Below, piece after piece: positions 42,892-50,690 of a DNA stretch of 64,000 bases. The DNA comes from Verrucomicrobiota bacterium (GTDB taxonomy: Bacteria > Verrucomicrobiota > Verrucomicrobiia > Opitutales > Opitutaceae). Position numbers and translations under genes: made by a program. The stretch covers positions 1 through 64,000 of the forward strand of contig JAEWQP010000035.1 in assembly GCA_023399155.1 (NCBI GenBank). Reading direction: 5' to 3'. Positions within the stretch are counted from its first letter, which is position 1; each line of letters begins with the position of its first letter. Under the pieces are notes generated by a model. The model was not told the origin of the DNA. It saw only the letters and a program-made list of their open reading frames with translations, and did no database searches.

Positions 42892-43796
42892 GAGGCCAGC
42901 CTCCGTAGAACCAGCGGCGCAACGGCGATGGTGAGATACAACACGAGGGTCCACACGCCGGAAAACGTCTCGATGCCCCGCGCCAGGCGCCCGCTCGTGC
43001 GTCGGAGGAAAGCCACACCCAGGACGACACCTGCGAGCCAGGCCGTCCCGAGCACGAGCAGCAGCGGCAGGGTGAAGTCGATCTGCCGCGCGGCCACCAC
43101 GGCACAGGCCAGCGTCGCGGCCTGCGCGGCGAGCCACGCGGCGACAGCCACGGGGCGGCCCCACAGGAAGCTGTAGGTCTCCACCCCCGTCTCCTCCTGT
43201 TCGGGCGCGCGGATCTTGCGCCCGAGCTCGATCACCACGCCATTGCAGAAGCTTGCGGCCAGGAACCAGAAAAGCCCCGGCGGCATGCCCGCGCCGGCGC
43301 GCACCCAGTCACAACCCGTCGCGAACCAGTCGATCAGCGGCATGATCAGCATGTGGCTGAACAGGTACACGACCGGCCGGGCCTTCAGCCACGCGCGGGC
43401 GAAGAACTCGCGGCTCATCAGCGCGAAGTAGACCCAGATGATCACCAGCAGGCCGATGAGCCGTGCGCCGATGAAGGCGGCCAGCGCCAGCTGTATCAGG
43501 CCCAGCACGACGCCGATCCGGGCGAGTTCCGGCAGGGTCACCAAACCCCGCGGCACGGGCCGGTAGGGGCGAAACCGGGCATCCTCCTCGGCATCCTTGA
43601 ACTCGTCGGCGATGCGCAGGAGCAGGAACGACGCGAGTGCGCCCACGAACGCGACGAGGAACGAAACCGCCGACGGCGCCAGCGAGCCGCGCAACTGCGC
43701 CGAGAAGCAAACCGCGGAGGCGCTGAACGCGGCCACCAATGGCCCGTGGGCGAGGATCGGAAAGCGTTCCCGCTGATAAACCCACCAGCGGTTCAT
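42888..43796 (-). CDS. UbiA-family membrane prenyltransferase
   Basis: The 302-residue protein has about eight to nine transmembrane helices. The first Asp-rich loop is RIADEFKDAEEDARFRPYRPVPRG, which fits the DxxxDxxxD prenyl-diphosphate/Mg2+ motif with the RP...RG segment. The second loop, RKIRAPEQEETGVETYS, has glutamates where most UbiA proteins carry aspartates. Members attach prenyl chains to aromatic rings, glycerol phosphates or sugars. Association with HMG-CoA reductase suggests a prenyl chain from the mevalonate route or a lipid hydrophobic anchor. The acceptor is not predictable. It overlaps HMG-CoA reductase and the dikinase by ATGA. Confidence 0.82.
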   Translation of the reverse strand: MNRWWVYQRERFPILAHGPLVAAFSASAVCFSAQLRGSLAPSAVSFLVAFVGALASFLLLRIADEFKDAEEDARFRPYRPVPRGLVTLPELARIGVVLGLIQLALAAFIGARLIGLLVIIWVYFALMSREFFARAWLKARPVVYLFSHMLIMPLIDWFATGCDWVRAGAGMPPGLFWFLAASFCNGVVIELGRKIRAPEQEETGVETYSFLWGRPVAVAAWLAAQAATLACAVVAARQIDFTLPLLLVLGTAWLAGVVLGVAFLRRTSGRLARGIETFSGVWTLVLYLTIAVAPLVLRRLAS

Positions 43797-45097
43797 GCCG
43801 GCTCGACGTTTCCGGAGGCGGGTTTCGTGTCCTGCCCGCGCGCGAGACGCGCATGGGCCTGGGTGAACTGATGCGCGCTCAGCGCCGCGATGATCGAAAG
43901 TTCGCCCGCGAGCGCCAGCGCGGCGCACACCTCGGCGAACGCGCGCGCGTGACCCGCGCCGCGCAGACCGAGGATATCCAGGCACGCACTCTGGCTGGGG
44001 AGACCGGTGCCACCGCCGACCGTCCCCACGATCAGGTTCGGGAGTGTCACCGCCGCATAGAGTTCGCCCTCGGCACCGACCTCGAAACGCGTGACTCCCA
44101 CCGCAGCCTCCGAGACGCACGCGGCATCCTGTCCGCAGGCGATGAAGAGCGCGGCGAGACCGTTGGCATAGTGTCCCTGCACGCCGATCGCGCCGCTCAA
44201 TACACCGCCCAGGGCCGACATGCGCCAGTAGTCGACCATCTTCTCGGGCGTCGAGTGAAGGTGCCGTGCCACGACGGTGCGGGGGATGCGCACCTCGGCC
44301 GACACCTTCCGGCCGCGCACGCTGAGGAAGGATTGCGCGGTCGCCTTCTTGTCGCCGGACATGTTTCCCTCGACGAAGAAATAGGCCGGTTTGATCGGGC
44401 AGCTGGCAGCGACGAAGTCGCACACAGCCTGGGTGGCGATCGTCACCATGTTCTGCCCCGACGCGTCACCCGTCGTGAACTCGAGCAGCAGGTAGACATG
44501 GTTGCCCTCGACGGTAAACCGCAGGTCGCGCAAGCGTCCATGGCGCGTCGTCGCCTCGGCGGCGGCGCGCAGGGCGTCGAAATTCGCCAGGCACCACTGC
44601 ACGAAGTTCCCGACCTCGACGAGCGTGTGGAACGCGTAGGCCGGCGCGCGACCGACCCCCTCGTTGAGGATCATGGTCGTGCAACCGCCCGCGTGCGTCG
44701 CGACGGTGGCGCCGCGGTGGTAGCTCGCCACCAGCGCCGCCTCGGTCGTGGCGAGCGGAAGATAATAGTCGCCTTGGGCGGCAACGCCGTTGACGCGCAA
44801 CGGCCCGACCAACCCGACCGGCACCTTCACCGTGCCGATGAAGTTTTCGATGTTGTGCGCGTAGGCGGCATGCTGGTCGATCGTGGCGGAATCGGCCACC
44901 TGCTTCTGCGCCTCCGGCGCATGCGTCAGCAGGGCCCAGCGCCGCGCGATGATCCCGGGATCGAGCTGCGTCGAGCCGGGGACGCGCCGCAGTCCGTCAT
45001 GCTTTTTCGGCGACAACCGCGCCGCAAACTCCTCCGGCGACAGGGTGGCCGCGAGGGCCTGGACGTGTTTTCGCGCGTCATCTCGCGTCGCGGACAT
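43793..45097 (-). CDS. Hydroxymethylglutaryl-CoA reductase, class I type
   Basis: The 434-residue protein carries the HMG-CoA reductase signatures in order: ENFIGTVKVPVGLVGPL, the catalytic Glu in TTEAALVAS, GGCTTMILNEGVGRAP, EGNMSGDKKAT with the catalytic Lys, the catalytic Asp in CGQDAA, and the catalytic His in SAHQFTQAHA near the C-terminus. It should reduce HMG-CoA to mevalonate with NADPH. It lacks the membrane anchor of eukaryotic enzymes. Other mevalonate-pathway genes are not in the window, and Verrucomicrobiota generally make isoprenoids by the MEP route, so a specialised role is likely. Start options are TTG 45139 and ATG 45097; the ATG is chosen, without a strong ribosome-binding site for either. 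It is the first gene of the seven-gene operon. Confidence 0.9.
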   Translation of the reverse strand: MSATRDDARKHVQALAATLSPEEFAARLSPKKHDGLRRVPGSTQLDPGIIARRWALLTHAPEAQKQVADSATIDQHAAYAHNIENFIGTVKVPVGLVGPLRVNGVAAQGDYYLPLATTEAALVASYHRGATVATHAGGCTTMILNEGVGRAPAYAFHTLVEVGNFVQWCLANFDALRAAAEATTRHGRLRDLRFTVEGNHVYLLLEFTTGDASGQNMVTIATQAVCDFVAASCPIKPAYFFVEGNMSGDKKATAQSFLSVRGRKVSAEVRIPRTVVARHLHSTPEKMVDYWRMSALGGVLSGAIGVQGHYANGLAALFIACGQDAACVSEAAVGVTRFEVGAEGELYAAVTLPNLIVGTVGGGTGLPSQSACLDILGLRGAGHARAFAEVCAALALAGELSIIAALSAHQFTQAHARLARGQDTKPASGNVEPA

Positions 45098-45440
45098 AGG
45101 GGTGCCAAACAGCCAGCCCGGTTCCTCCCACAGATTCAAGCTTCATGCGATTTTTCGCACAAGGGCCGAAGAGGGAAACACCGCCCACCGTGCGTTGGAC
45201 CCGGTGCAGCCTCTTTTCAACCCGCCCCAGATCCCGACTGACGAAGCGATCCCGCGCCGAAAGGCGAGAGGCAACGCAACCATGTCGACCTCAGGCTCGC
45301 CGGCGGCGTCGGATCGTTGCCTGCGGCCCGGTTTGCGACGCAACCGGGCCCATCTGCTTGAACGATGTCTCCGCCCCGGGGCAGCGCAGAACAGGTTCGA
45401 GCCGGCGCGGCGAATCCACCGCCCCGGGCACGCGTGATCG
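45098..45440. other. Intergenic region upstream of the HMG-CoA reductase operon
   Basis: About 340 bases between two minus-strand genes. It should contain the operon promoter and the end of the upstream hydrolase transcript. The only clear element is the hairpin at 45325-45350. No convincing ORF or operator was found. Confidence 0.4.
45325..45350 (-). terminator. Hairpin terminator after the hydrolase-fusion gene
   Basis: GGCCCGGTT (45325-45333) and AACCGGGCC (45342-45350) form a perfect 9-bp stem with an 8-base loop, about 90 bases past the stop codon of the upstream minus-strand gene and before the HMG-CoA reductase start. It would insulate the two transcripts; no T-tract is present. Confidence 0.5.
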
Positions 45441-47612
45441 TCAGTCGGCCGGGAAGTTCTTCACTTCGATCGTCCACTGCGGATCGCGGCTCAGCTCGCT
45501 GTCTTCGCCGAGAAACATCGCGGACGCCTCCTGGTTTCCCTTCAGCTGCCAGTCCAGCCAGGCCAGCGCCACCTTTGTGAACTCCCCGCCGTGCGGCAGA
45601 TGGTAGGTGCCGCCGTGGCCGACGTCGAGGTTGGTCATGACGATCGGTACGTGGTCCACGCGCGCGAAGTCGTCCATGGCATTCGGGTACGCGATGTCAG
45701 ATGGCCCGCCGATGATGTATAGGACCGGGCCGTGGTAGTTGAGCAGGTCGGCCTTGGTGACCGACGGCATCACCTTCATGGGGGACGGCGCCGGCAGCAC
45801 GCCGCTGTTGCACACGAGGGTGGTGCCGATGCGCGGGTCGCGTGATATCTCGATGGCCTGCAGACCGCCACAGGACATCCCCGCTGCGGCGACCCGCGCC
45901 GTGTCGATCCTGCCCGAGAAGACGCTCCCGTCGGAACCGTTCTCAGCCAGGATCCAATCCAGCGCCGCGAGCAGCTGGCCGGAGCGCGTGGGTTGCCGCG
46001 ACGCCTCTCCACGCTCCTGGAGTTCGCTCAACAGACCGATGCCTAGGACGACGTAGCCGTGCGAGGCGATCTCGTTGAGGAAGTTCTTGTGCTCGAAGGT
46101 GGTGTTGGCGCACGCGCCGTTGGCCCAGAGGACGACCGGCAGCTTCGCGTCACCGGAAAATGGCGACAGGTCGCGCGGGCGATAGATTGTCATCCCGGGA
46201 AGGCCCGGGTCCTGCGTGACGATGGCCGGATGGGGCCCCGTGCCGCCGTTCTCCAGCACGACCTGGGCAGGCGGCTCGGGCGCGGCTGACGTCGCCGCCC
46301 CGACGAGGCGGTAAGCCTGGTCGAGAAACTTCGGATACACCGGCGCCGCGCCGTACATGTTGATGTAGAACAGCGCGATCAGGTCGTGCGTGGGATCGAC
46401 GATGTAGCCGGTGCCGAACATTCCACCCCAGGCGAAGGCGGAGTCCGACACGGCGGGCACGGGCTTTTTTGCGCGATGCAGCTCGAAACCGAGCCCGAAC
46501 TGAAAGCCATTCTCCGCGCCGCTGCTTTCCGGCAGCCGATTGATTGTGGTCATGAGTTCGATCGTCTCCGGTTTGAGGACGCGGTGGCCGTTGAACTCAC
46601 CCTTGTTGAGCAGCATCTGGCAGAACCGGGCATAGTCCTCGATCGGCCCGTTTAGGCCGATCGCGCCTTCCGCGTAGGTCTGCTGGGCGCTGACCGTGCC
46701 TTCGCTGTAGAGGGTTGAGCCGGGTTCGAGGCTCCCGTCGACCACGCGGTACGGTTTGACGAACCGCGCCAGGGCCGCGGGCTCGTAGTACCAGTCGGTG
46801 TCGTTCATGCCGAGCGGTTGCAGCACGGTTTCCTTCACATACTCGCGCAACGGCTTTCCCGAGATCCGCTCGATGAGGTAGGCGAGCATGTTCGTACTGA
46901 TGTGATACTCCCAGCGCGTGCCCGGGTCAAAGCCCAGCGGATACCGGGCAAGCGCACGCATCTCGTCCTCGAGATACTTTGCATTCAAATCGCCGCCGCC
47001 GGTGTGTTGACCCGCAGGCGGAGGATTCGGGATCGGCCCTCCGAACCCCAAAGGCGCGTCCCCTCCCCGCCCCTCAGCCCGCCGGATGTCACGCACCAGT
47101 CCCGCGCCTAGCCCGGAGGTATGGCTCATCAGGTGCACGAAGGTCATGGGCGACGTCACCGGCCGCGTCTCGTAGGTGCCGTCGTCATGCACCGCCGTGA
47201 CCACGCGATCGGGAATCTCCGGGAAGTACTTCGCCACGGGATCGTCGATCGCCACCAGTCCCTGCTCAACGAGCGTCATGAACGCCACGGTCGTGATCGC
47301 CTTCGTCTGGGAGAAGAGCACGTAGTAGTCGTCGACCGTTGCGGGTATCCGGTTTTCAACGTCCTTCCATCCAAACGCCTTCCGGTAAACCACGTCGCCT
47401 CCGCGCGCAACGAAGCCGGTCACGCAATTCACCTTCTGCTCGTCGACGAACGACTGGAGCAGCGCATCCATCTCCGCGACCGCGTTCGGCTCGATGCCCG
47501 CCGTCTGAGGATCGACAACGTGGTTGAAGGCCTGGGCTCCATAGGCGGACGCGCCGAGGACGGAGGCACCGAGCGACAGGGCAAGGACGGAGGCAAGGTG
47601 GGATAGCTTCAT
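45441..47612 (-). CDS. Secreted fusion of a beta-lactamase-fold serine hydrolase and an alpha/beta hydrolase
   Basis: The 723-residue protein has a signal peptide (LASVLALSLGASVLGASAYGAQA). Residues about 40-430 form a class C beta-lactamase-type fold with SxxK at S101-K104 (FSQTKAI), SHTSGLG and WEYHISTNMLAYLIE. Residues about 465-700 form an alpha/beta hydrolase of the polyester/chlorophyllase type: nucleophile elbow GMSCGG (S580), acid D639 in GGPSDIAYP and H666 in DVGHGGTY. Both active sites look intact, so one chain may carry two hydrolytic activities, or the first domain may be an autonomous esterase. The substrate is unknown. It is transcribed towards the HMG-CoA reductase operon but separated by a hairpin. 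Confidence 0.82.
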   Translation of the reverse strand: MKLSHLASVLALSLGASVLGASAYGAQAFNHVVDPQTAGIEPNAVAEMDALLQSFVDEQKVNCVTGFVARGGDVVYRKAFGWKDVENRIPATVDDYYVLFSQTKAITTVAFMTLVEQGLVAIDDPVAKYFPEIPDRVVTAVHDDGTYETRPVTSPMTFVHLMSHTSGLGAGLVRDIRRAEGRGGDAPLGFGGPIPNPPPAGQHTGGGDLNAKYLEDEMRALARYPLGFDPGTRWEYHISTNMLAYLIERISGKPLREYVKETVLQPLGMNDTDWYYEPAALARFVKPYRVVDGSLEPGSTLYSEGTVSAQQTYAEGAIGLNGPIEDYARFCQMLLNKGEFNGHRVLKPETIELMTTINRLPESSGAENGFQFGLGFELHRAKKPVPAVSDSAFAWGGMFGTGYIVDPTHDLIALFYINMYGAAPVYPKFLDQAYRLVGAATSAAPEPPAQVVLENGGTGPHPAIVTQDPGLPGMTIYRPRDLSPFSGDAKLPVVLWANGACANTTFEHKNFLNEIASHGYVVLGIGLLSELQERGEASRQPTRSGQLLAALDWILAENGSDGSVFSGRIDTARVAAAGMSCGGLQAIEISRDPRIGTTLVCNSGVLPAPSPMKVMPSVTKADLLNYHGPVLYIIGGPSDIAYPNAMDDFARVDHVPIVMTNLDVGHGGTYHLPHGGEFTKVALAWLDWQLKGNQEASAMFLGEDSELSRDPQWTIEVKNFPAD

Positions 47613-47718
47613 GGAAAGGATGGTAGGCGCTGTGGCAGGTGTGACTGGGCGCGGGACTTCGCGCCTCCAAGTGCAACCGGGTCAGGGTTTCGCAAGGGGC
47701 GCAGGAGCAATTCGTCAT

Positions 47719-48189
47719 TCATGCATCGTGAGCACGGAGATGATCGGTGACACGCGCCATCAGCCGCTGCAGTTCGGCAACTTCGTCTGCCGAAAGCGCC
47801 TGACTGAGGACCGCCATCACCTGGCGATGCCGTTTTTCGAGTTTCGCGCCGAGACGGTTTCCCTTTGCGGTCAGGCGGATGCGCCAGGAGCGGCGATCGT
47901 CGGCGTCGCGCGTCCGGTGGATGCATCCCTCCCCTTCGAGCGCATCGAGCAGTCCCGTGAGCGTGCCGTTGGGCAGGTGCGTGCGCTCCACCAGACTACA
48001 GACAGGGCAGTCATCCTGCTCGCGCAGCGCATGCACCACGCTCGCCATGCCGGGAGCCTGAGACCTGAGGCCGACGGCACGGAGCGTGCGCTCATTGAAT
48101 CGGCGAAACGCGAGGCCGACGCGTGCGAGGCAGAACGGAAGATCTTCGAGGATCGTCCCACCCGAACGTCTCTGCAGGTCTGACGCCAT
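47719..48189 (-). CDS. MarR-family transcriptional regulator
   Basis: The 156-residue protein has the winged-helix fold of MarR proteins: helical N-terminus (LARVGLAFRRFNERTLRAVGL), the recognition region CSLVERTHLPNGTLTGLLDALEGEGCIHR, wing with RDADDRRSWRIRLTAKG (the DxRxxxxxLTxxG signature), and a C-terminal dimerisation helix (LMARVTDHLRAHDA). Such regulators respond to phenolic or oxidative signals. The gene starts at an ATG embedded in the AT-rich sequence CGTAATAATGGCG; an imperfect dyad TTATT-N10-AATAA at 48189-48208 covers the start and could be its own operator. It lies 107 bases upstream of the hydrolase-fusion gene on the same strand and may control it. Confidence 0.88.
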   Translation of the reverse strand: MASDLQRRSGGTILEDLPFCLARVGLAFRRFNERTLRAVGLRSQAPGMASVVHALREQDDCPVCSLVERTHLPNGTLTGLLDALEGEGCIHRTRDADDRRSWRIRLTAKGNRLGAKLEKRHRQVMAVLSQALSADEVAELQRLMARVTDHLRAHDA

Positions 48190-48300
48190 TATTACGGACT
48201 CGAAATAACCTCTCCAGGCGGGTCAACTCGAATCCAGCCCACGGTGCGTCGCCGCCTGCCGAGCCGTTTTCCGGATCGCCAGCAAGACGCCGCGGGCGAA

Positions 48301-48714
48301 TCAATTGACCGGCAGACGCGCGGCCGCCTCAGCCAGAGAGGATTGCACCACGCGCAGCAGTCTCATCGAGGAGGTCCGCCCGCGTTCATTGACTGTGACG
48401 ACATCGCCAACACTGCAGCCGAGCAGAGCCGTCCCCAGTTCCGTGAGGACTGAAACGGCGGCATCGGCGTGATGGCTGCGGCCCGGAAGCACGAGCACCA
48501 CCTCGCGCATCTCGCCGGTGCGCACGTCCTCGATCAGGACGCTCGAGTCCACGGTGACGACGGTCGATGGGATGCGCGCGTGCGTGGGCACCACGACGGC
48601 ACGGCCGAGTTCGCCAGCCAGTCCATGCGTGGTTGCAGAGATTTCCGCCGACGCGACGAGGTCGCGCAGCCGGCTGTGATCGTAGTGGGAAAGGTAGATC
48701 GGCGTGTCAGTCAT
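48301..48714 (-). CDS. Rnk-like GreA/GreB-C-domain protein
   Basis: The 137-residue protein has an N-terminal helical segment (YLSHYDHSRLRDLVASAEI) and a C-terminal FKBP-like GreA/GreB domain (TVVTVDSSVLIEDVRTGEMREVVLVLPG, SVLTELGTALLGCSVGDVVTV). Length and order match Rnk, the 'regulator of nucleoside diphosphate kinase', which binds RNA polymerase near the secondary channel without a long coiled-coil finger. The start at 48714 (MTDTPIYLSHYDH) is favoured over a longer frame that lacks homology. It sits between the MarR and aldo/keto-reductase-like genes on the same strand. Confidence 0.85.
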   Translation of the reverse strand: MTDTPIYLSHYDHSRLRDLVASAEISATTHGLAGELGRAVVVPTHARIPSTVVTVDSSVLIEDVRTGEMREVVLVLPGRSHHADAAVSVLTELGTALLGCSVGDVVTVNERGRTSSMRLLRVVQSSLAEAAARLPVN

Positions 48715-48833
48715 GGTGTAATCTCCGCTTGTCGCGAGTTGCAGGTGATGGTCTCGGGGCCTGGCGTCGTTCGATCCGCCGATGAGAGGCCGATCCGTCA
48801 CGCGCAGGATCTTCGTGGCTGTATCTCGGGAGG

Positions 48834-49892
48834 TCAGTGGTGCGCATCCACGCTCCGTTTCCCCGCAGGGGTGCGGTTCGACTTTGGGCCATTGCGCAGC
48901 CCGGGGCCGTTGGGATGGCCCGCGCTCAACGCCTGAAGCGATATCGCTTCCAACTCGGCAAGGTCGCTCTCAAGCAGCGACACCCGCGTGACATCCACCC
49001 ACTCGCACAGCTGCATCGGCGAGGACACGCCGATGACCGCGGCTGTCACGTTCTCACGCGAAAGAACCCAGGCGAGCGCCGTCTGAGCCGCCGAGGCGCC
49101 TCGACGTCGGGCAACCGACTGAAGGACGTCGTGCACGCTGGTGCTACGACATTGCACGTCGCGGTCCCGCATCCAGGCGGTCCGACCGGGATGGATCCAC
49201 GTGCGCCGGCCCGGTGCTTCGCCGAGCAGGAAACCACCCGCCAGCGGCGAACGGGCGAGAAAGCCGGTGCGCGTTTCGCGACAGAAGTCCTCCAACTCGG
49301 GTTCGAACGGACGCCGCATGACGAGGGAATGGTCATGCTGCGCCACATCGAATCCCGGAATGGAGCGTGCGGTTGCATGGCCGCGGGCCTCCATCAGGCG
49401 CCACGCAGGAAATCCGGAAGCGCCGACTGCACGCACCAGCCCTTCCCAAACCAGGGGCACCAACGCCTCAAGCGTCTCGTCCAGCGGCAACAGGGCCGGG
49501 CCCCACTCGAGCATGAACACGTCGAGGTGGTCGGTGCGCAGGCGCCGCAGCGAAGCCTCACACTGGTCGCGTATCATCCGGGCCAGCGACGATCCGACGG
49601 GCCCGCGGTCGCGCAGGACCAGCCGGGTCGCCAGCACCATCGACGAGCGCGGGACCTCGCGCTTGGCCATCCAGCAACCCACGTGCTCCTCGGAGAGGGC
49701 CGTCGCCAGCCGATCGAAGCCGCCATCGGAACCGGCGCTCGATGCCGCCTGGATGAAATTGCCGCCTGCCTCGCGAAAGGTGTCGAGGATCGCCGACGAG
49801 GCGCTTTCGTCCGTCCGCCAGCCGAAGTGCATGGTGCCGAGACAGAGTTCCGAAACCTTGAGGCCTGTACGGCCGAGAGTACGTAGGTGCAT
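48834..49892 (-). CDS. Aldo/keto-reductase-fold protein lacking the catalytic tetrad
   Basis: The 352-residue protein aligns over its length with aldo/keto reductases: MHLRTLGRTGLKVSELCLGT, CEASLRRLRTDHLDVFMLEW, LVRAVGASGFPAW, FLARSPLAGGFL, AQTALAWVLSRENVTAAVIGVSSP. All four catalytic positions are changed. The usual 'NFFDTAdvY' is NFIQAASSA (Asp to Gln, Tyr to Ala), 'viaTKv' is VLATRLV (Lys to Arg), and 'DlyqlHw' is DVFMLEW (His to Glu). The NADPH-binding C-terminal part still looks conserved. It may be a cofactor-binding pseudoenzyme with a regulatory or structural role, or have a different chemistry. The start at 49892 is fixed by MHLRTLG. Confidence 0.8.
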   Translation of the reverse strand: MHLRTLGRTGLKVSELCLGTMHFGWRTDESASSAILDTFREAGGNFIQAASSAGSDGGFDRLATALSEEHVGCWMAKREVPRSSMVLATRLVLRDRGPVGSSLARMIRDQCEASLRRLRTDHLDVFMLEWGPALLPLDETLEALVPLVWEGLVRAVGASGFPAWRLMEARGHATARSIPGFDVAQHDHSLVMRRPFEPELEDFCRETRTGFLARSPLAGGFLLGEAPGRRTWIHPGRTAWMRDRDVQCRSTSVHDVLQSVARRRGASAAQTALAWVLSRENVTAAVIGVSSPMQLCEWVDVTRVSLLESDLAELEAISLQALSAGHPNGPGLRNGPKSNRTPAGKRSVDAHH

Positions 49893-49987
49893 GGGTATGA
49901 CGCGGCGCACGGCCGCAGTTACCGGAGGGAAGCCGCGAGGGAAGTTGCGTCGGCCGGGATCGGCTGCAGCCGGACGCTGATCAGCAC

Positions 49988-50002
49988 CTGTGCCAGGCAC
50001 AG
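49988..50002. repeat. Perfect 15-bp palindrome
   Basis: CTGTGCC-A-GGCACAG, seven-base arms around a single base, 96 bases upstream of the aldo/keto-reductase-like start. The one-base centre favours a protein-binding dyad over an RNA hairpin. Confidence 0.4.
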
Positions 50003-50033
50003 ATGCGCATGAGGGCAGATCGGAGTCTATGAC

Positions 50034-50051
50034 GCAGGAAGTGCTTCCTGC
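50034..50051. repeat. Perfect 18-bp palindrome
   Basis: GCAGGAAG-TG-CTTCCTGC, eight-base arms with a two-base centre, 46 bases (start to start) beyond the 15-bp palindrome in the same intergenic region. It could be an operator or a short hairpin. Confidence 0.4.
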
Positions 50052-50690
50052 CCGAGGATCTGAACCAGCCAGAGCCTGACGCCGGTTCCGCGGGTCTTGG
50101 CCGAGCCCCCGCCGGTGCTACCGCGCGTGCTCAGACCCCGAAACCGGCCACGACCGGACAGATGACGCAAAGCACGTCATCGCAAATCAGGAGTGGTGTT
50201 ATCCGGCGGTTCATCGTGTCCAAGGTTCGGCGAAAACATCGCTCGCGAACAGAGGAGAGTCAAGCGATGCAGCGCACGCCTTTGCCTTGAGTAGATTCGC
50301 TGATGATTGCACGAAGCAAGCGCTCGCCGCCACGGTGCTCATCCGCCATCCGCACCATCGCGAGCCGATCGGGCGTGCTGCCCGGCGTAATGCGGAGAGG
50401 ATACATAGAAACGCCCCACTCTCTTCCTTTGACCTGGTGTCGATCCCCCACTCCCCCGCGGCCCGGCGTTGTGCGCACCAGCAAGAAAATCCCGCCGAGT
50501 GCGAAGGCCAGGCTCCGATATGGGTCGGCTGGACTGTCCCTCGATCGACTCGACGGAAAGGGCCGGATCCAGGCCGGTTGATCGTCACGACTCTTCCCCG
50601 GTGCCTAACGAGTGAGCCGACCTGCAGTTGCCGGGGCTGCCGGGGCCCATACTCTGGCCGGCTCGCTCGGCATCCAACCGACCTGATCCC

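Larger units (their letters stand above)
49893..50690. other. Long intergenic region with two palindromes
   Basis: Nearly 800 bases without a supported gene, the longest such stretch in the window, separating the divergent aldo/keto-reductase-like and asparaginase-like genes. Small frames on both strands have no recognisable domain and odd composition. Two perfect palindromes lie at 49988-50002 and 50034-50051. An undetected small RNA or gene remnant is possible. Confidence 0.4.
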
